This document shows, piece after piece, positions 51,068 to 60,995 of a stretch of DNA of 62,438 nucleotides (the stretch's first letter is position 1; each line of letters opens with the position of its first letter). Origin of the DNA: Alistipes sp. CHKCI003. GTDB lineage: Bacteria > Bacteroidota > Bacteroidia > Bacteroidales > Rikenellaceae. The stretch lies in NCBI RefSeq assembly GCF_900021155.1, contig NZ_FCNT01000019.1:1-62438 (forward strand), read 5' to 3'. The notes below the pieces were generated by a model. That model worked only from the letters and a program-made list of their open reading frames with translations, had not been told where the DNA came from and made no database searches. The position numbers were made by a program, and so were the translations under genes.

Positions 51068-51169
51068 ATGTGGATTGCGATCATCATACTGCTTTTCGGA
51101 GGTGCGATGTACATGGCGTGCCGGATGCTCTGCGGTTTCGTGAAAATGTTGTCTAACTCTAAAAAATGA
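51068..51169 (+). CDS. 33-residue single-pass membrane peptide upstream of kdpF
   Basis: The ORF encodes one hydrophobic helix (IAIIILLFGGAMYMACRML, starting at residue 3) with a short basic tail ending NSKK. GGAGG lies 10-14 bp before the ATG (51056-51060). Its stop overlaps the start of the next tiny ORF (ATGA). I recognise no family. Size, orientation and coupling suggest a small subunit or regulator of the Kdp pump, which is inferred. Confidence 0.6.
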   Translation: MWIAIIILLFGGAMYMACRMLCGFVKMLSNSKK

Positions 51170-51270
51170 GCGAAATGAACGGAATCGTCCTTTTTGTCCT
51201 GCTCTGCGCCCTCGGGTCGCTGTGTTATTGGTTCTATTACAAATGTGTGGATTGGTTTGAAAAAATTTAA
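51166..51270 (+). CDS. 34-residue single-pass membrane peptide upstream of kdpF
   Basis: The ORF overlaps the preceding one by 4 bp. It encodes MSEMNG, a hydrophobic helix (IVLFVLLCALGSLCYWFYY) and an amphipathic end (KCVDWFEKI). An internal ATG at residue 4 is possible. It resembles the preceding peptide in size and layout but not in sequence. It lies 6 bp before kdpF. No family is recognised. Confidence 0.6.
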   Translation: MSEMNGIVLFVLLCALGSLCYWFYYKCVDWFEKI

Positions 51271-51276
51271 GGAAAA

Positions 51277-51357
51277 ATGTTTACCGGACTGCTTATACTG
51301 AGCATCGTCGGGTTCGTCTACCTGACGTACGTGCTCGTGAAACCCGAAAAATTCTGA
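51277..51357 (+). CDS. kdpF: Kdp small subunit KdpF
   Basis: The 26-residue peptide is a single helix (LLILSIVGFVYLTYVLV) with a C-terminal KPEKF, the layout of KdpF (about 29 residues in E. coli, ending Ala-Glu-Ala-Phe). KdpF stabilises the KdpABC complex. GGAAAA lies directly before the ATG, and kdpA follows 28 bp after the stop. Confidence 0.8.
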   Translation: MFTGLLILSIVGFVYLTYVLVKPEKF

Positions 51358-51385
51358 TTTGTCTGTAACTCAAAACCCATTATAA

Positions 51386-53077
51386 ATGAATACGGAAATT
51401 TTAGGCGTCGTGCTGCAATGGGTCCTGCTCGTGGTACTGTGCTATCCGCTGGGCCGCTACATGGCGAAAGTGTATAAAGGCGAGCGCACGTGGCTCGACT
51501 TCATGGCGCCCGTCGAGCGTCTCATCTACCGCCTCTGCGGCATCGACCCCTCGCAGGAGATGGACTGGAAAAAATTCCTCAAAGCCCTGCTGACGGTCAA
51601 CCTCTTTTGGTTCTTCTGGGGCATGGTGCTGCTGGTTTGCCAAGGCTGGCTGCCGCTCAATCCCGACGGCAACCCCGGTCAGACCCCCGATCTGGCCTTC
51701 AATACCTGCATCTCGTTCATGGTCAATTGCAACCTCCAGCATTACAGCGGCGAGACGGGTCTGAGCTACTTCACGCAGCTGTTCGTCATCATGCTCTTCC
51801 AGTTCGTTACCGCCGCCTGCGGCATGGCCGCCATGGCAGGCATCATGAAGGCCCTCGCGGCCAAGAGCACGAAGACGATCGGCAACTTCTGGGTGTTCCT
51901 CACCAAGAGCGTAACGCGCATTCTCATGCCGCTGTCGCTCGTGGTGGGCATCCTGCTCGTCATCAACGGCACCCCCATGTCGTTCGACGGCAAACAGACC
52001 TTGACGACCCTCGAAGGCAGCGAGCAGGTCATCTCGCAGGGTCCCACGGCGGCCATCGTACCGATCAAACAGCTCGGCACCAACGGCGGCGGCTACTTCG
52101 GCACCAACTCGTCGCACCCGCTCGAAAACCCCAATGCCTTCACCAACATCCTCGAATGCTGGTCGATCCTGATCCTTCCGATGTCGATGGTCTTCGCCTT
52201 CGGCTTTTACACGCGCCGCCGCAAACTGGCCGCATGGATCTTCACGGTGATGCTCTTCGCCTTCACGACCGGCGTGGTCGTATCCGTATGGCAGGAGATG
52301 AACGGCAATCCGCATATCGACGAAATGGGCGTCGCACAGGATCTCGGTTCGATGGAGGGCAAGGAGATCCGCATCGGTTCGGGCGCTTCGGCCATGTGGG
52401 GCATGGTAACTACCGTTACGTCGAACGGCTCGGTCAACTCGATGCATGACTCGCAGACCCCGCTGAGCGGCATGCTCCAGATGCTCAACATGCAGATCAA
52501 CTGTTGGTTCGGAGGTGTCGGCGTGGGCTGGATGAACTATTTCGCCTTCCTCATCATCGCCGTCTTCATCAGCGGTCTGATGGTGGGCCGCACGCCCGAG
52601 TTCCTCGGCAAAAAGGTCGAGGCGCGCGAAATGAAGATCGCCACGCTGGTCGTGCTGATGCATCCCTTCCTGATTTTGGTCGGAACGGGCATCGCGGCAG
52701 CCGTAGCGGCGGCGAATCCCGAAATCGGCTGGCTCAACAACCCCTCGTTCCACGGGTTGAGCGAAATGCTCTACGAATATACCTCTTCGGCCGCCAACAA
52801 CGGTTCGGGCTTCGAGGGCCTCGCGGACAACACGCCTTTCTGGAATATTTCGACCGGCATCGCTCTCATCATGGGCCGCTATTTCCCCATCGTCGGACAA
52901 GTGGCCATCGCGGGCCTGCTCGCTTCGAAGAAATTCGTTCCCGAGAGCGCCGGAACGCTCAAAACCGATACGGGAACCTTCTCGCTGATGACCTTCGCCG
53001 TCATCATCATCGTTGCGGCACTCTCGTTCTTCCCCGCATTGGCTTTAGGCCCCATCGCCGATTATCTGACTATCTAA
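51386..53077 (+). CDS. kdpA: Potassium-transporting ATPase subunit A
   Basis: KdpA is the K+ channel-like subunit of the high-affinity KdpFABC pump. The 563-residue protein has about ten membrane helices and the four degenerate selectivity-filter loops, visible as [46 protein letters not shown] and [13 protein letters not shown]. The length matches the family. It starts 28 bp after kdpF and ends 13 bp before kdpB. Confidence 0.97.
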   Translation: MNTEILGVVLQWVLLVVLCYPLGRYMAKVYKGERTWLDFMAPVERLIYRLCGIDPSQEMDWKKFLKALLTVNLFWFFWGMVLLVCQGWLPLNPDGNPGQTPDLAFNTCISFMVNCNLQHYSGETGLSYFTQLFVIMLFQFVTAACGMAAMAGIMKALAAKSTKTIGNFWVFLTKSVTRILMPLSLVVGILLVINGTPMSFDGKQTLTTLEGSEQVISQGPTAAIVPIKQLGTNGGGYFGTNSSHPLENPNAFTNILECWSILILPMSMVFAFGFYTRRRKLAAWIFTVMLFAFTTGVVVSVWQEMNGNPHIDEMGVAQDLGSMEGKEIRIGSGASAMWGMVTTVTSNGSVNSMHDSQTPLSGMLQMLNMQINCWFGGVGVGWMNYFAFLIIAVFISGLMVGRTPEFLGKKVEAREMKIATLVVLMHPFLILVGTGIAAAVAAANPEIGWLNNPSFHGLSEMLYEYTSSAANNGSGFEGLADNTPFWNISTGIALIMGRYFPIVGQVAIAGLLASKKFVPESAGTLKTDTGTFSLMTFAVIIIVAALSFFPALALGPIADYLTI

Positions 53078-53090
53078 ACTTGTCGAAAAA

Positions 53091-55133
<2,043 letters not shown>

Positions 55134-55147
55134 ATAATGCTTCAACC

Positions 55148-55726
55148 ATGAAAAATCTTTGGATTTCCCTCAAGATCACGCTGGCGATGTGCCTGTTGCT
55201 GAGCGTGGGATATGTACTCGTACTGCGCGGCGCGGCGGCCGTGGCGGGACCGAACGACGGCGAAGCCGACGTCGTGGCGTACGGCGGCCGGATCGTCGGA
55301 GCCGCCAACGTCGGACAGCAGTTCACCGATGTCCGCTATTTCTGGGGCCGCCCCTCGGCCGTGGATTACAACGGCGGCGGTTCGGGCGGCAGCAACAAAG
55401 CCACGACGAACCCCGACTACCTCGCCGAAGTGGAGCAGCGCATCGAAACGTTCCTCGCGGCGCATCCCTACCTTACCCGCGAGGAGGTTCCCTCCGAGAT
55501 GGTTACGGCCAGCGGCTCGGGACTCGACCCCGACATCTCGCCCCGCGGAGCGCAGGTGCAGGTGCAGCGCGTCGCCGAAGCCCGCGGACTGGATGCCGCG
55601 ACCGTACGGAACATCGTCGATTCGCTGACCCGGAAGCCGTGGCTGGGACTTTTCGGCACGCCGAAAGTCAACGTGCTCCGCCTGAATGTGGCCCTCGAAA
55701 CCCTGCAACCGAACGTAACCGAATAA
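55148..55726 (+). CDS. kdpC: Potassium-transporting ATPase subunit C
   Basis: KdpC is a single-pass subunit with a periplasmic domain that assists K+ loading. The 192-residue protein has one membrane helix (about residues 7-28). Family motifs are FTDVRYFWGRPSA, VTASGSGLDPDISPRGAQVQVQRVAEARGL and the C-terminal VNVLRLNVAL. It is followed 7 bp later by an outer-membrane protein gene. Confidence 0.96.
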   Translation: MKNLWISLKITLAMCLLLSVGYVLVLRGAAAVAGPNDGEADVVAYGGRIVGAANVGQQFTDVRYFWGRPSAVDYNGGGSGGSNKATTNPDYLAEVEQRIETFLAAHPYLTREEVPSEMVTASGSGLDPDISPRGAQVQVQRVAEARGLDAATVRNIVDSLTRKPWLGLFGTPKVNVLRLNVALETLQPNVTE

Positions 55727-55733
55727 CCCGAAC

Positions 55734-56486
55734 ATGAAAAAACCGAAATTGGATAAAAGTATGAAACGCTGGATTATCGTCATGATCGCCGGACTGGCGG
55801 CGCTCTTCACCTTGGATGTCTGCGCACAGGAGCGCGGCGTAAAATTCACGGGCGGCACGGACCTCGTAAGCACCTACCTGTGGCGGGGCGTCTACGAAAG
55901 CGGACCCGCCTTCCAGCCGACGCTGGCGATGAATGTCGGGAATTTCTCGGCGACGGCATGGGGTTCGGTCGATTTCGACGGCAGCTACAAGGAGATGGAC
56001 CTCACGCTGGCCTACGCGATCGGTCCCGTAACGGTTTCGCTGGCCGACCTCTACTGGACGGGGCACGACGACGACCGCTATTTCCGCTTCGACGGCAGTT
56101 CGCCCCACCGCATCGAAGCGGGCATCAGCTGGGTCGTATCGCAAAAGGTTCCGTTTACGCTGTCGTGGTATACGATTCTCTTCGGCGCCGCCGACATCAA
56201 CGACCGGGGCGAGCGTGCCTATGCTTCGTACTTCGAAGTGGCATATCCCTTCACCGTGAAGACGATCGACATGAAAGCCGGCGTCGGCATGGTGCCGTGG
56301 AATGCTGCGGCGACTTATCTTACCGGAGACCGCGGGTTCTGCGTGCAGAATGTCTTCCTCAATGCCGGCAAGAACTGGGCCATCAAGGGGATGTCTTCGA
56401 TGTCGATCGGAATTTTCACCAATCTCGTTTGGAATCCTGCGCTGGAAGACGTCAACTTCGTGGGAGGAGTCTCTTTCAGAATGTAA
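55734..56486 (+). CDS. Outer-membrane beta-barrel protein of the kdp operon
   Basis: The 250-residue protein has a signal peptide (about MKRWIIVMIAGLAALF, starting at an internal Met 10, cleavage after VCA). The rest is a barrel of about ten amphipathic strands (KFTGGTDLVSTYLWRGVYES, FSATAWGSVDF, MDLTLAYAIGPVTVSLADLYW, FTLSWYTILFGA), ending GGVSFRM. I cannot name its family. Its place between kdpC and kdpD suggests a K+ or small-ion channel in the outer membrane made only under K+ limitation, which is inferred. Confidence 0.82.
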   Translation: MKKPKLDKSMKRWIIVMIAGLAALFTLDVCAQERGVKFTGGTDLVSTYLWRGVYESGPAFQPTLAMNVGNFSATAWGSVDFDGSYKEMDLTLAYAIGPVTVSLADLYWTGHDDDRYFRFDGSSPHRIEAGISWVVSQKVPFTLSWYTILFGAADINDRGERAYASYFEVAYPFTVKTIDMKAGVGMVPWNAAATYLTGDRGFCVQNVFLNAGKNWAIKGMSSMSIGIFTNLVWNPALEDVNFVGGVSFRM

Positions 56487-56487
56487 A

Positions 56488-57609
56488 ATGGAAAAACAGG
56501 ACAGCGTACAGCGTTTCCTCGAACTGATCCGGTCGTCGCACCGGGGCAAGTTCAAGATCTATATCGGCATGAGTGCCGGTGTAGGCAAGACTTACCGCAT
56601 GTTGCAGGAGGCGCATCAGCTGCTCGATGCCGGTGTGGACGTGTGCATCGGCTATGTCGAAACGCACGGCCGTGCGGAGACGGAAGCCCTCATCGCGGGG
56701 CTTCCGCTTCTGCCGCGCCGTAAAATTTTCTATAAGGGGAAAGAGCTGGACGAGATGGATACGCAGGCGATCATCAACCTGCATCCCGAGATCGTCGTCG
56801 TCGACGAACTGGCGCACACCAACGTCGAAGGCAGCGGCAATCCCAAACGCTGGCAGGATGTGATGCAGATTCTCGAAGCGGGCATCAGCGTCATCTCCGC
56901 GGTGAACATCCAGCATATCGAGAGCCTGAACGAAGCTGTCGAACAAATCACGGGTGTCGAGGTCCGCGAGCGGATTCCGGACAGCGTGCTGGCGACGGCC
57001 GACGAAGTGGTCAACATCGACCTCACGGCCGATGAACTGATCGACAGGCTCAAAGCCGGAAAGGTTTACCGTTCCGACAAGATCGCGGCCGCATTGAACA
57101 ATTTCTTCACGCAGGACAATCTGCTGCAACTGCGCGAACTGGCGCTCAAGGAGGTCGCCATGCGGGTGGGAAAGAAGGTCGAAAATCAGGTCGCCGAGGG
57201 AGACAAAGCCCTGCACGACCGGATTCTGGCGGTGATCGACAGCAGCGAGAAAAGGGCCCGCCGCGTCATACGCAAGACGGCGCGCATGGCCACGCATCTG
57301 AATGCCCTGTTCACGGTGCTCTACATCCAGAGCGACCGCGAAGCCTCCGACCGCATTCCGCTGGCCCGGCAGCGCTACCTGATAAACAACCTCGATCTCG
57401 CCGCCGAGCTCGGCGGCGAGATCCGGCGGATCCACTCCAATGCTCCCGTGGCGGCGATCATCAAACTCTGCGAGGAGCAAAAAATCAGTATCGTCTGCAT
57501 CGCACGTCCTGAATTTTCGCTATTTTCGCTGTTGAAAAACGCAATCGACCTGCGGCGGCTCCTCGGAAAACTGTCGCGCATGAACATCGACCTTTTTATT
57601 ATGTCCTGA
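56488..57609 (+). CDS. kdpD: KdpD-like sensor protein lacking the membrane and kinase domains
   Basis: The 373-residue cytosolic protein matches only the N-terminal half of E. coli KdpD. The KdpD domain (residues 20-225) has P-loop GMSAGVGKT (27-35), GYVETHGR and VVVDELAHTN. A universal-stress-protein-like domain (about 235-373, LFTVLYIQSDRE, IVCIARPEFSLFSLL) follows. The four membrane helices, GAF and kinase domains are absent. The next gene, 3 bp on, encodes a separate kinase. It probably feeds K+ or c-di-AMP state into that kinase, by analogy with KdpD. The ATG at 56488 overlaps nothing and follows the barrel stop by 1 bp. Confidence 0.92.
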   Translation: MEKQDSVQRFLELIRSSHRGKFKIYIGMSAGVGKTYRMLQEAHQLLDAGVDVCIGYVETHGRAETEALIAGLPLLPRRKIFYKGKELDEMDTQAIINLHPEIVVVDELAHTNVEGSGNPKRWQDVMQILEAGISVISAVNIQHIESLNEAVEQITGVEVRERIPDSVLATADEVVNIDLTADELIDRLKAGKVYRSDKIAAALNNFFTQDNLLQLRELALKEVAMRVGKKVENQVAEGDKALHDRILAVIDSSEKRARRVIRKTARMATHLNALFTVLYIQSDREASDRIPLARQRYLINNLDLAAELGGEIRRIHSNAPVAAIIKLCEEQKISIVCIARPEFSLFSLLKNAIDLRRLLGKLSRMNIDLFIMS

Positions 57610-57612
57610 ACC

Positions 57613-59328
57613 ATGAGAATACAACGGAGAATAACCCTCGGTATCGCCATTCTTTTCGCCATGATCCTGCTGCTGGGAATCCAATCGGTGAACTATGTCC
57701 GCCAGCTTTCGCAGGCGACGGGGACCATTCTCGCCGACAATTACAACTCGCTGCAATATGCCGGGGAGATGCTCCGGTCGCTGAACGACATCGGACAGGA
57801 TTCCCTGTCGCGCCACACCCTGCGCCGGAATCTTGCCAAGCAACAGCAGAACATCACCGAGATCAGCGAGAAGGAGATGACCGCAGCGCTCGAACGCCGC
57901 ATCTCCACGCTGAGCGATCCGGTAACGGAGGCCGAAATCCGCAACGTGCGCGAGGATCTGTTCCGCATCATGGAACTCAATATGGCGGCCATCCGCACCA
58001 AGAGCGCCGCCGTCGAAGAGCGCGCCGACTACGTGCTGTGGTGGCTCGCCGCGATCGCGGCTTTGTGCGCCGTCGTCGCCGGCGCCATTCTGGTCTGGTT
58101 CCCCCGTTCCGTGCTGCGTCCGATCGACGAGCTGAAAAAAGGCATCCGCGAAATAGCCAATCACAACTACCAGAAACGGCTGGATTTCGAGGGCAACCGC
58201 GAGTTCGAGGCCGTTGCGGCCTCGTTCAACGACATGGCCGCCAAACTCGACGAATACCGCCGCAGTTCGCTCGACGATCTGATGACGGCGAAAAAGCGCA
58301 TCGAAGCCATTGTCAACACGCTGCACGAGCCGATCGTCGGTTTGGGACCCGACCGCAAGATCCTCTTCATGAACCGCGAGGCGCTCGCCGTGCTCAACCT
58401 GCAGGCCGACGCCGTGGGACGCAATGCCGCCGAAGTCGCCCTCTCGAACGACCTGCTGCGGCGGCTCATCCGCGGACTTTACGACGGCGGAAAAGCGAAC
58501 GACGAACCGCTGAAAATTTATGCCGACGACAAGGAAAGTTACTTTCAGGTGGAGAACACGCCGCTGTACATCACTCCCGTAGGCGGACGCGAACAACAGT
58601 TCGTCGGCAATCTGATCGTGCTGAACAACATCACCCGCTTCAAGGAGCTGGATTCGGCCAAGACCAACTTCATTTCGACCCTCTCGCACGAGATGAAAAC
58701 CCCGATTTCGTCGATCCTGATGAGCCTGCAACTGCTCGGAGACGACCGTTTGGGCGGTCTGAATGCGGAACAGCGACAACTCGTCGGCAGCATCAAGGAC
58801 AGCAGCGACCGCCTGCTCTCCATCACGGGCGAACTGCTCAATCTGACGCAGATCGAAACGGGCAAGCTCAAGCTCATGCCCAAAATAACCAAACCCATCG
58901 AACTGATCGACTACGCCATAAAAGCCACCCAAGTGCTGGCCGAACGTTTCTGCTGCTTCGTCGAGGTGGACTACCCCGAGAAAATCTCGAAGCTCTACGT
59001 CGACAACGAAAAAATCGCATGGGTCATCACCAACCTGTTGTCGAACGCCATCCACCATTCGCCCGAGCGGTCGCGCATCATCGTCGGCGCCGTGCAGCGG
59101 GAAAAGGCCGTCGAAATTTTCGTGCAGGATTTCGGACGCGGCATCGATCCCCGCTACCACAAAAGCATCTTCGAACGGTATTTCCGCGTTCCCGGCACGA
59201 AGGTGCAGGGCAGCGGTCTGGGACTGGCCATTTCGAAGGAGTTCGTCGAGGCCCACGGGGGCTCGATCTCCATCGACAGCGAAATCGGCCGCGGCAGCCG
59301 CTTTACGATCACGCTTCCGACCTGCTGA
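57613..59328 (+). CDS. Histidine kinase closing the kdp operon
   Basis: The 571-residue inner-membrane kinase has a membrane helix (residues 7-28) and a periplasmic helical sensor of four-helix-bundle type (30-140). A second membrane helix (143-163), HAMP (165-215) and PAS (230-335) follow. HisKA carries His359 (LSHEMKTP), and the HATPase domain has N box NLLSNAIHHSPE, DFGRGID and GSGLGLA. It is the likely kinase for the NtrC-type regulator at the other end of the locus. With the soluble KdpD-like protein it would do the job of one fused KdpD. Confidence 0.93.
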   Translation: MRIQRRITLGIAILFAMILLLGIQSVNYVRQLSQATGTILADNYNSLQYAGEMLRSLNDIGQDSLSRHTLRRNLAKQQQNITEISEKEMTAALERRISTLSDPVTEAEIRNVREDLFRIMELNMAAIRTKSAAVEERADYVLWWLAAIAALCAVVAGAILVWFPRSVLRPIDELKKGIREIANHNYQKRLDFEGNREFEAVAASFNDMAAKLDEYRRSSLDDLMTAKKRIEAIVNTLHEPIVGLGPDRKILFMNREALAVLNLQADAVGRNAAEVALSNDLLRRLIRGLYDGGKANDEPLKIYADDKESYFQVENTPLYITPVGGREQQFVGNLIVLNNITRFKELDSAKTNFISTLSHEMKTPISSILMSLQLLGDDRLGGLNAEQRQLVGSIKDSSDRLLSITGELLNLTQIETGKLKLMPKITKPIELIDYAIKATQVLAERFCCFVEVDYPEKISKLYVDNEKIAWVITNLLSNAIHHSPERSRIIVGAVQREKAVEIFVQDFGRGIDPRYHKSIFERYFRVPGTKVQGSGLGLAISKEFVEAHGGSISIDSEIGRGSRFTITLPTC

Positions 59329-59457
59329 CCCGATTCCCGGCCGGAGCCGGCGGGGACGGACAGACCGCCCGCCGCGGCACCTCCCCCGGTAGCTTCCCCG
59401 AAACCTCCCGAGCCCGGACGTCTCTCCGGGCATGCATTCGGTCCGCCGACGGACCCG

Positions 59458-59512
59458 AACCGGCTCCGCAGCCCGCAGCGATCCTGCGCGACGCGGGCCG
59501 GTTTTTTATTTT
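59458..59512 (+). terminator. Terminator of the kdp operon
   Basis: AACCGGC (59458-59464) pairs with GCCGGTT (59497-59503), with further pairing inside, followed by TTTTATTTT. Confidence 0.75.
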
Positions 59513-59532
59513 ATCGAAAAACGATAAATATT

Positions 59533-59563
59533 TTTTGAAATTCAAAATTTATATTTATATTTG
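59533..59563 (+). promoter_or_regulatory. Promoter of the ABC-2 transporter operon
   Basis: TTTG at 59533-59536, exactly 19 bp, then TATATTTG at 59556-59563. Both elements match the consensus and the stretch is strikingly A/T-rich. Confidence 0.85.
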
Positions 59564-59818
59564 TTCCCGACAAACCGCGGCACGGAAACCGCAGCGGCAG
59601 CGAAACGGAAAGCACCGGGGCCTGCGCGCGCTCCGGCCGCGATCCTCAACCCGACCGAACGTTTTCGACGAATCGGAGGGCGGCTCCGAATCCGACCGGA
59701 GAGGAGCGAGGCGGGAAACGACGGCTTCGGCCCGGCGAAAACGCCGGGCCGCACACGGTCCGGCCCGGCCCGGGAAGCGCCGAGGATGCGAAAACGGTCG
59801 CAAAAAGCGAACGAACAG

Positions 59819-60739
59819 ATGGATATTCTGAGAGTGGAACACGTTTCCAAACACTTCGCCCAGCACACGGCGCTCGACGACGTGTCGCTCGCCGTCCCCC
59901 GCGGCTCGGTCTACGGCCTGCTGGGGCCCAACGGCGCAGGCAAGACGACGCTCATCCGCATCATCAACCGCATCACGGCCCCCGACACGGGCCGCGTCCT
60001 GCTCGGCGACCGCGAGATCCGGCCCGAGGACGTCCGCCGGATCGGCTATCTGCCCGAAGAGCGCGGCCTCTACAAGAAGATGAAGGTCGGCGAACAGGCC
60101 GTGTTTTTCGCCCGCCTCAAAGGGCTCTCGCGCCGCGAAGCCGTCGCACGCCTCAAGGTGTGGTTCCGCAAATTCGGCATCGAGAACTGGTGGGACAAGA
60201 AGATCGAAGAGCTCTCGAAGGGTATGGCCCAGAAGGTGCAGTTCATCGTTACGGTGCTCCACGAACCCGAACTGCTCATCTTCGACGAGCCCTTCTCGGG
60301 CTTCGACCCCATCAACGCCAACCTGCTCAAGGAGGAGATTCTGGCCCTGCGCGACAAGGGTGCGACGGTGATCTTCTCGACGCACAACATGTCGTCGGTC
60401 GAGGAGGTCTGCGACCACATCACGCTCATCGACCGATCGCACAACATCCTTTCGGGCCGCGTGGACGACATCCGCCACAGCCACGGCAACAACATCTTCG
60501 AGATCGCCTACCGCGGCGACGAAGCCGCCCTGCGCGCCGCGGCGGCCGGGCGGTGCGAAATACTCGAAGGCTCCGAAACGCAGTCGGTCTACCGGACCCT
60601 CAAACTCCATGTCGAACGCGACGCCGAGGTGCGCGGCGTCCTCGGGGCGCTCAACGAGGCGGTCGAGATCCGCTCCTTCACCGAGATCATCCCTTCGATG
60701 AACGACATCTTCATCCGCGCCGTGAACGGTTCCCTTTAA
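59819..60739 (+). CDS. ABC-2 exporter ATP-binding subunit
   Basis: The 306-residue ATPase belongs to the NatA/drug-export type. Motifs are Walker A GPNGAGKTT (about residues 37-45), a Q-loop near YLPEERGLY, signature LSKGMAQKVQF (the usual LSGGQ is LSKGM), Walker B LLIFDEPFSGFDP and the switch His in STHNMSSVEE. A C-terminal DUF4162-like part follows (about 220-306). The ATG at 59819 is preferred because the ABC fold starts at MDILRVEHV. An ATG 11 codons upstream (59786) is possible. The substrate is unknown. Confidence 0.93.
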   Translation: MDILRVEHVSKHFAQHTALDDVSLAVPRGSVYGLLGPNGAGKTTLIRIINRITAPDTGRVLLGDREIRPEDVRRIGYLPEERGLYKKMKVGEQAVFFARLKGLSRREAVARLKVWFRKFGIENWWDKKIEELSKGMAQKVQFIVTVLHEPELLIFDEPFSGFDPINANLLKEEILALRDKGATVIFSTHNMSSVEEVCDHITLIDRSHNILSGRVDDIRHSHGNNIFEIAYRGDEAALRAAAAGRCEILEGSETQSVYRTLKLHVERDAEVRGVLGALNEAVEIRSFTEIIPSMNDIFIRAVNGSL

Positions 60740-60753
60740 CGAATCCGAATCGC

Positions 60754-60981
60754 ATGAGACAGAAAGAGATCAGCAGTTTTTCCTACGGCGTGCTGGCGGC
60801 ATTGGGCCTCGGCGGAGTGCTTTTCGGCCTGCTCGGCCCCGGCGGCTCGCCCGGCAGCGCGGCGGTCGGGGCGCTCTTCGCGGTGCTGGGCCTCGGAGGC
60901 ATCGTCCGCAACAGCCGCAAACGCCGGAGCTCCGGAGCGGACGCCTCCGATAATCGCGAACACAACCAACCGCAACGTTAA
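60754..60981 (+). CDS. Two-helix small membrane protein between ABC subunits
   Basis: The 75-residue protein has two hydrophobic segments rich in Gly/Leu (about residues 9-28 and 35-52) and a basic, polar tail (RNSRKRRSSGAD). It lies 14 bp after the ATPase gene and 14 bp before the permease gene. I recognise no family. It may be an accessory subunit of the transporter, which is inferred from position only. Confidence 0.65.
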   Translation: MRQKEISSFSYGVLAALGLGGVLFGLLGPGGSPGSAAVGALFAVLGLGGIVRNSRKRRSSGADASDNREHNQPQR

Positions 60982-60995
60982 TACCCGTATATCCC

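Larger units (their letters stand above)
59329..59818. other. Terminator, promoter and long leader of the ABC operon
   Basis: 490 bp with no gene. From left to right: a GC-rich stretch, the kdp terminator (59458-59512), a sharply A/T-rich patch with a perfect promoter (59533-59563), and a 250-nt GC-rich leader with a very stable hairpin at 59729-59750. Confidence 0.6.

Noticed and set aside
59561..59818. 86-codon N-terminal extension of the ABC ATPase
   Set aside because: Its first codon overlaps the promoter -7 box, and the ABC fold starts at 59819.
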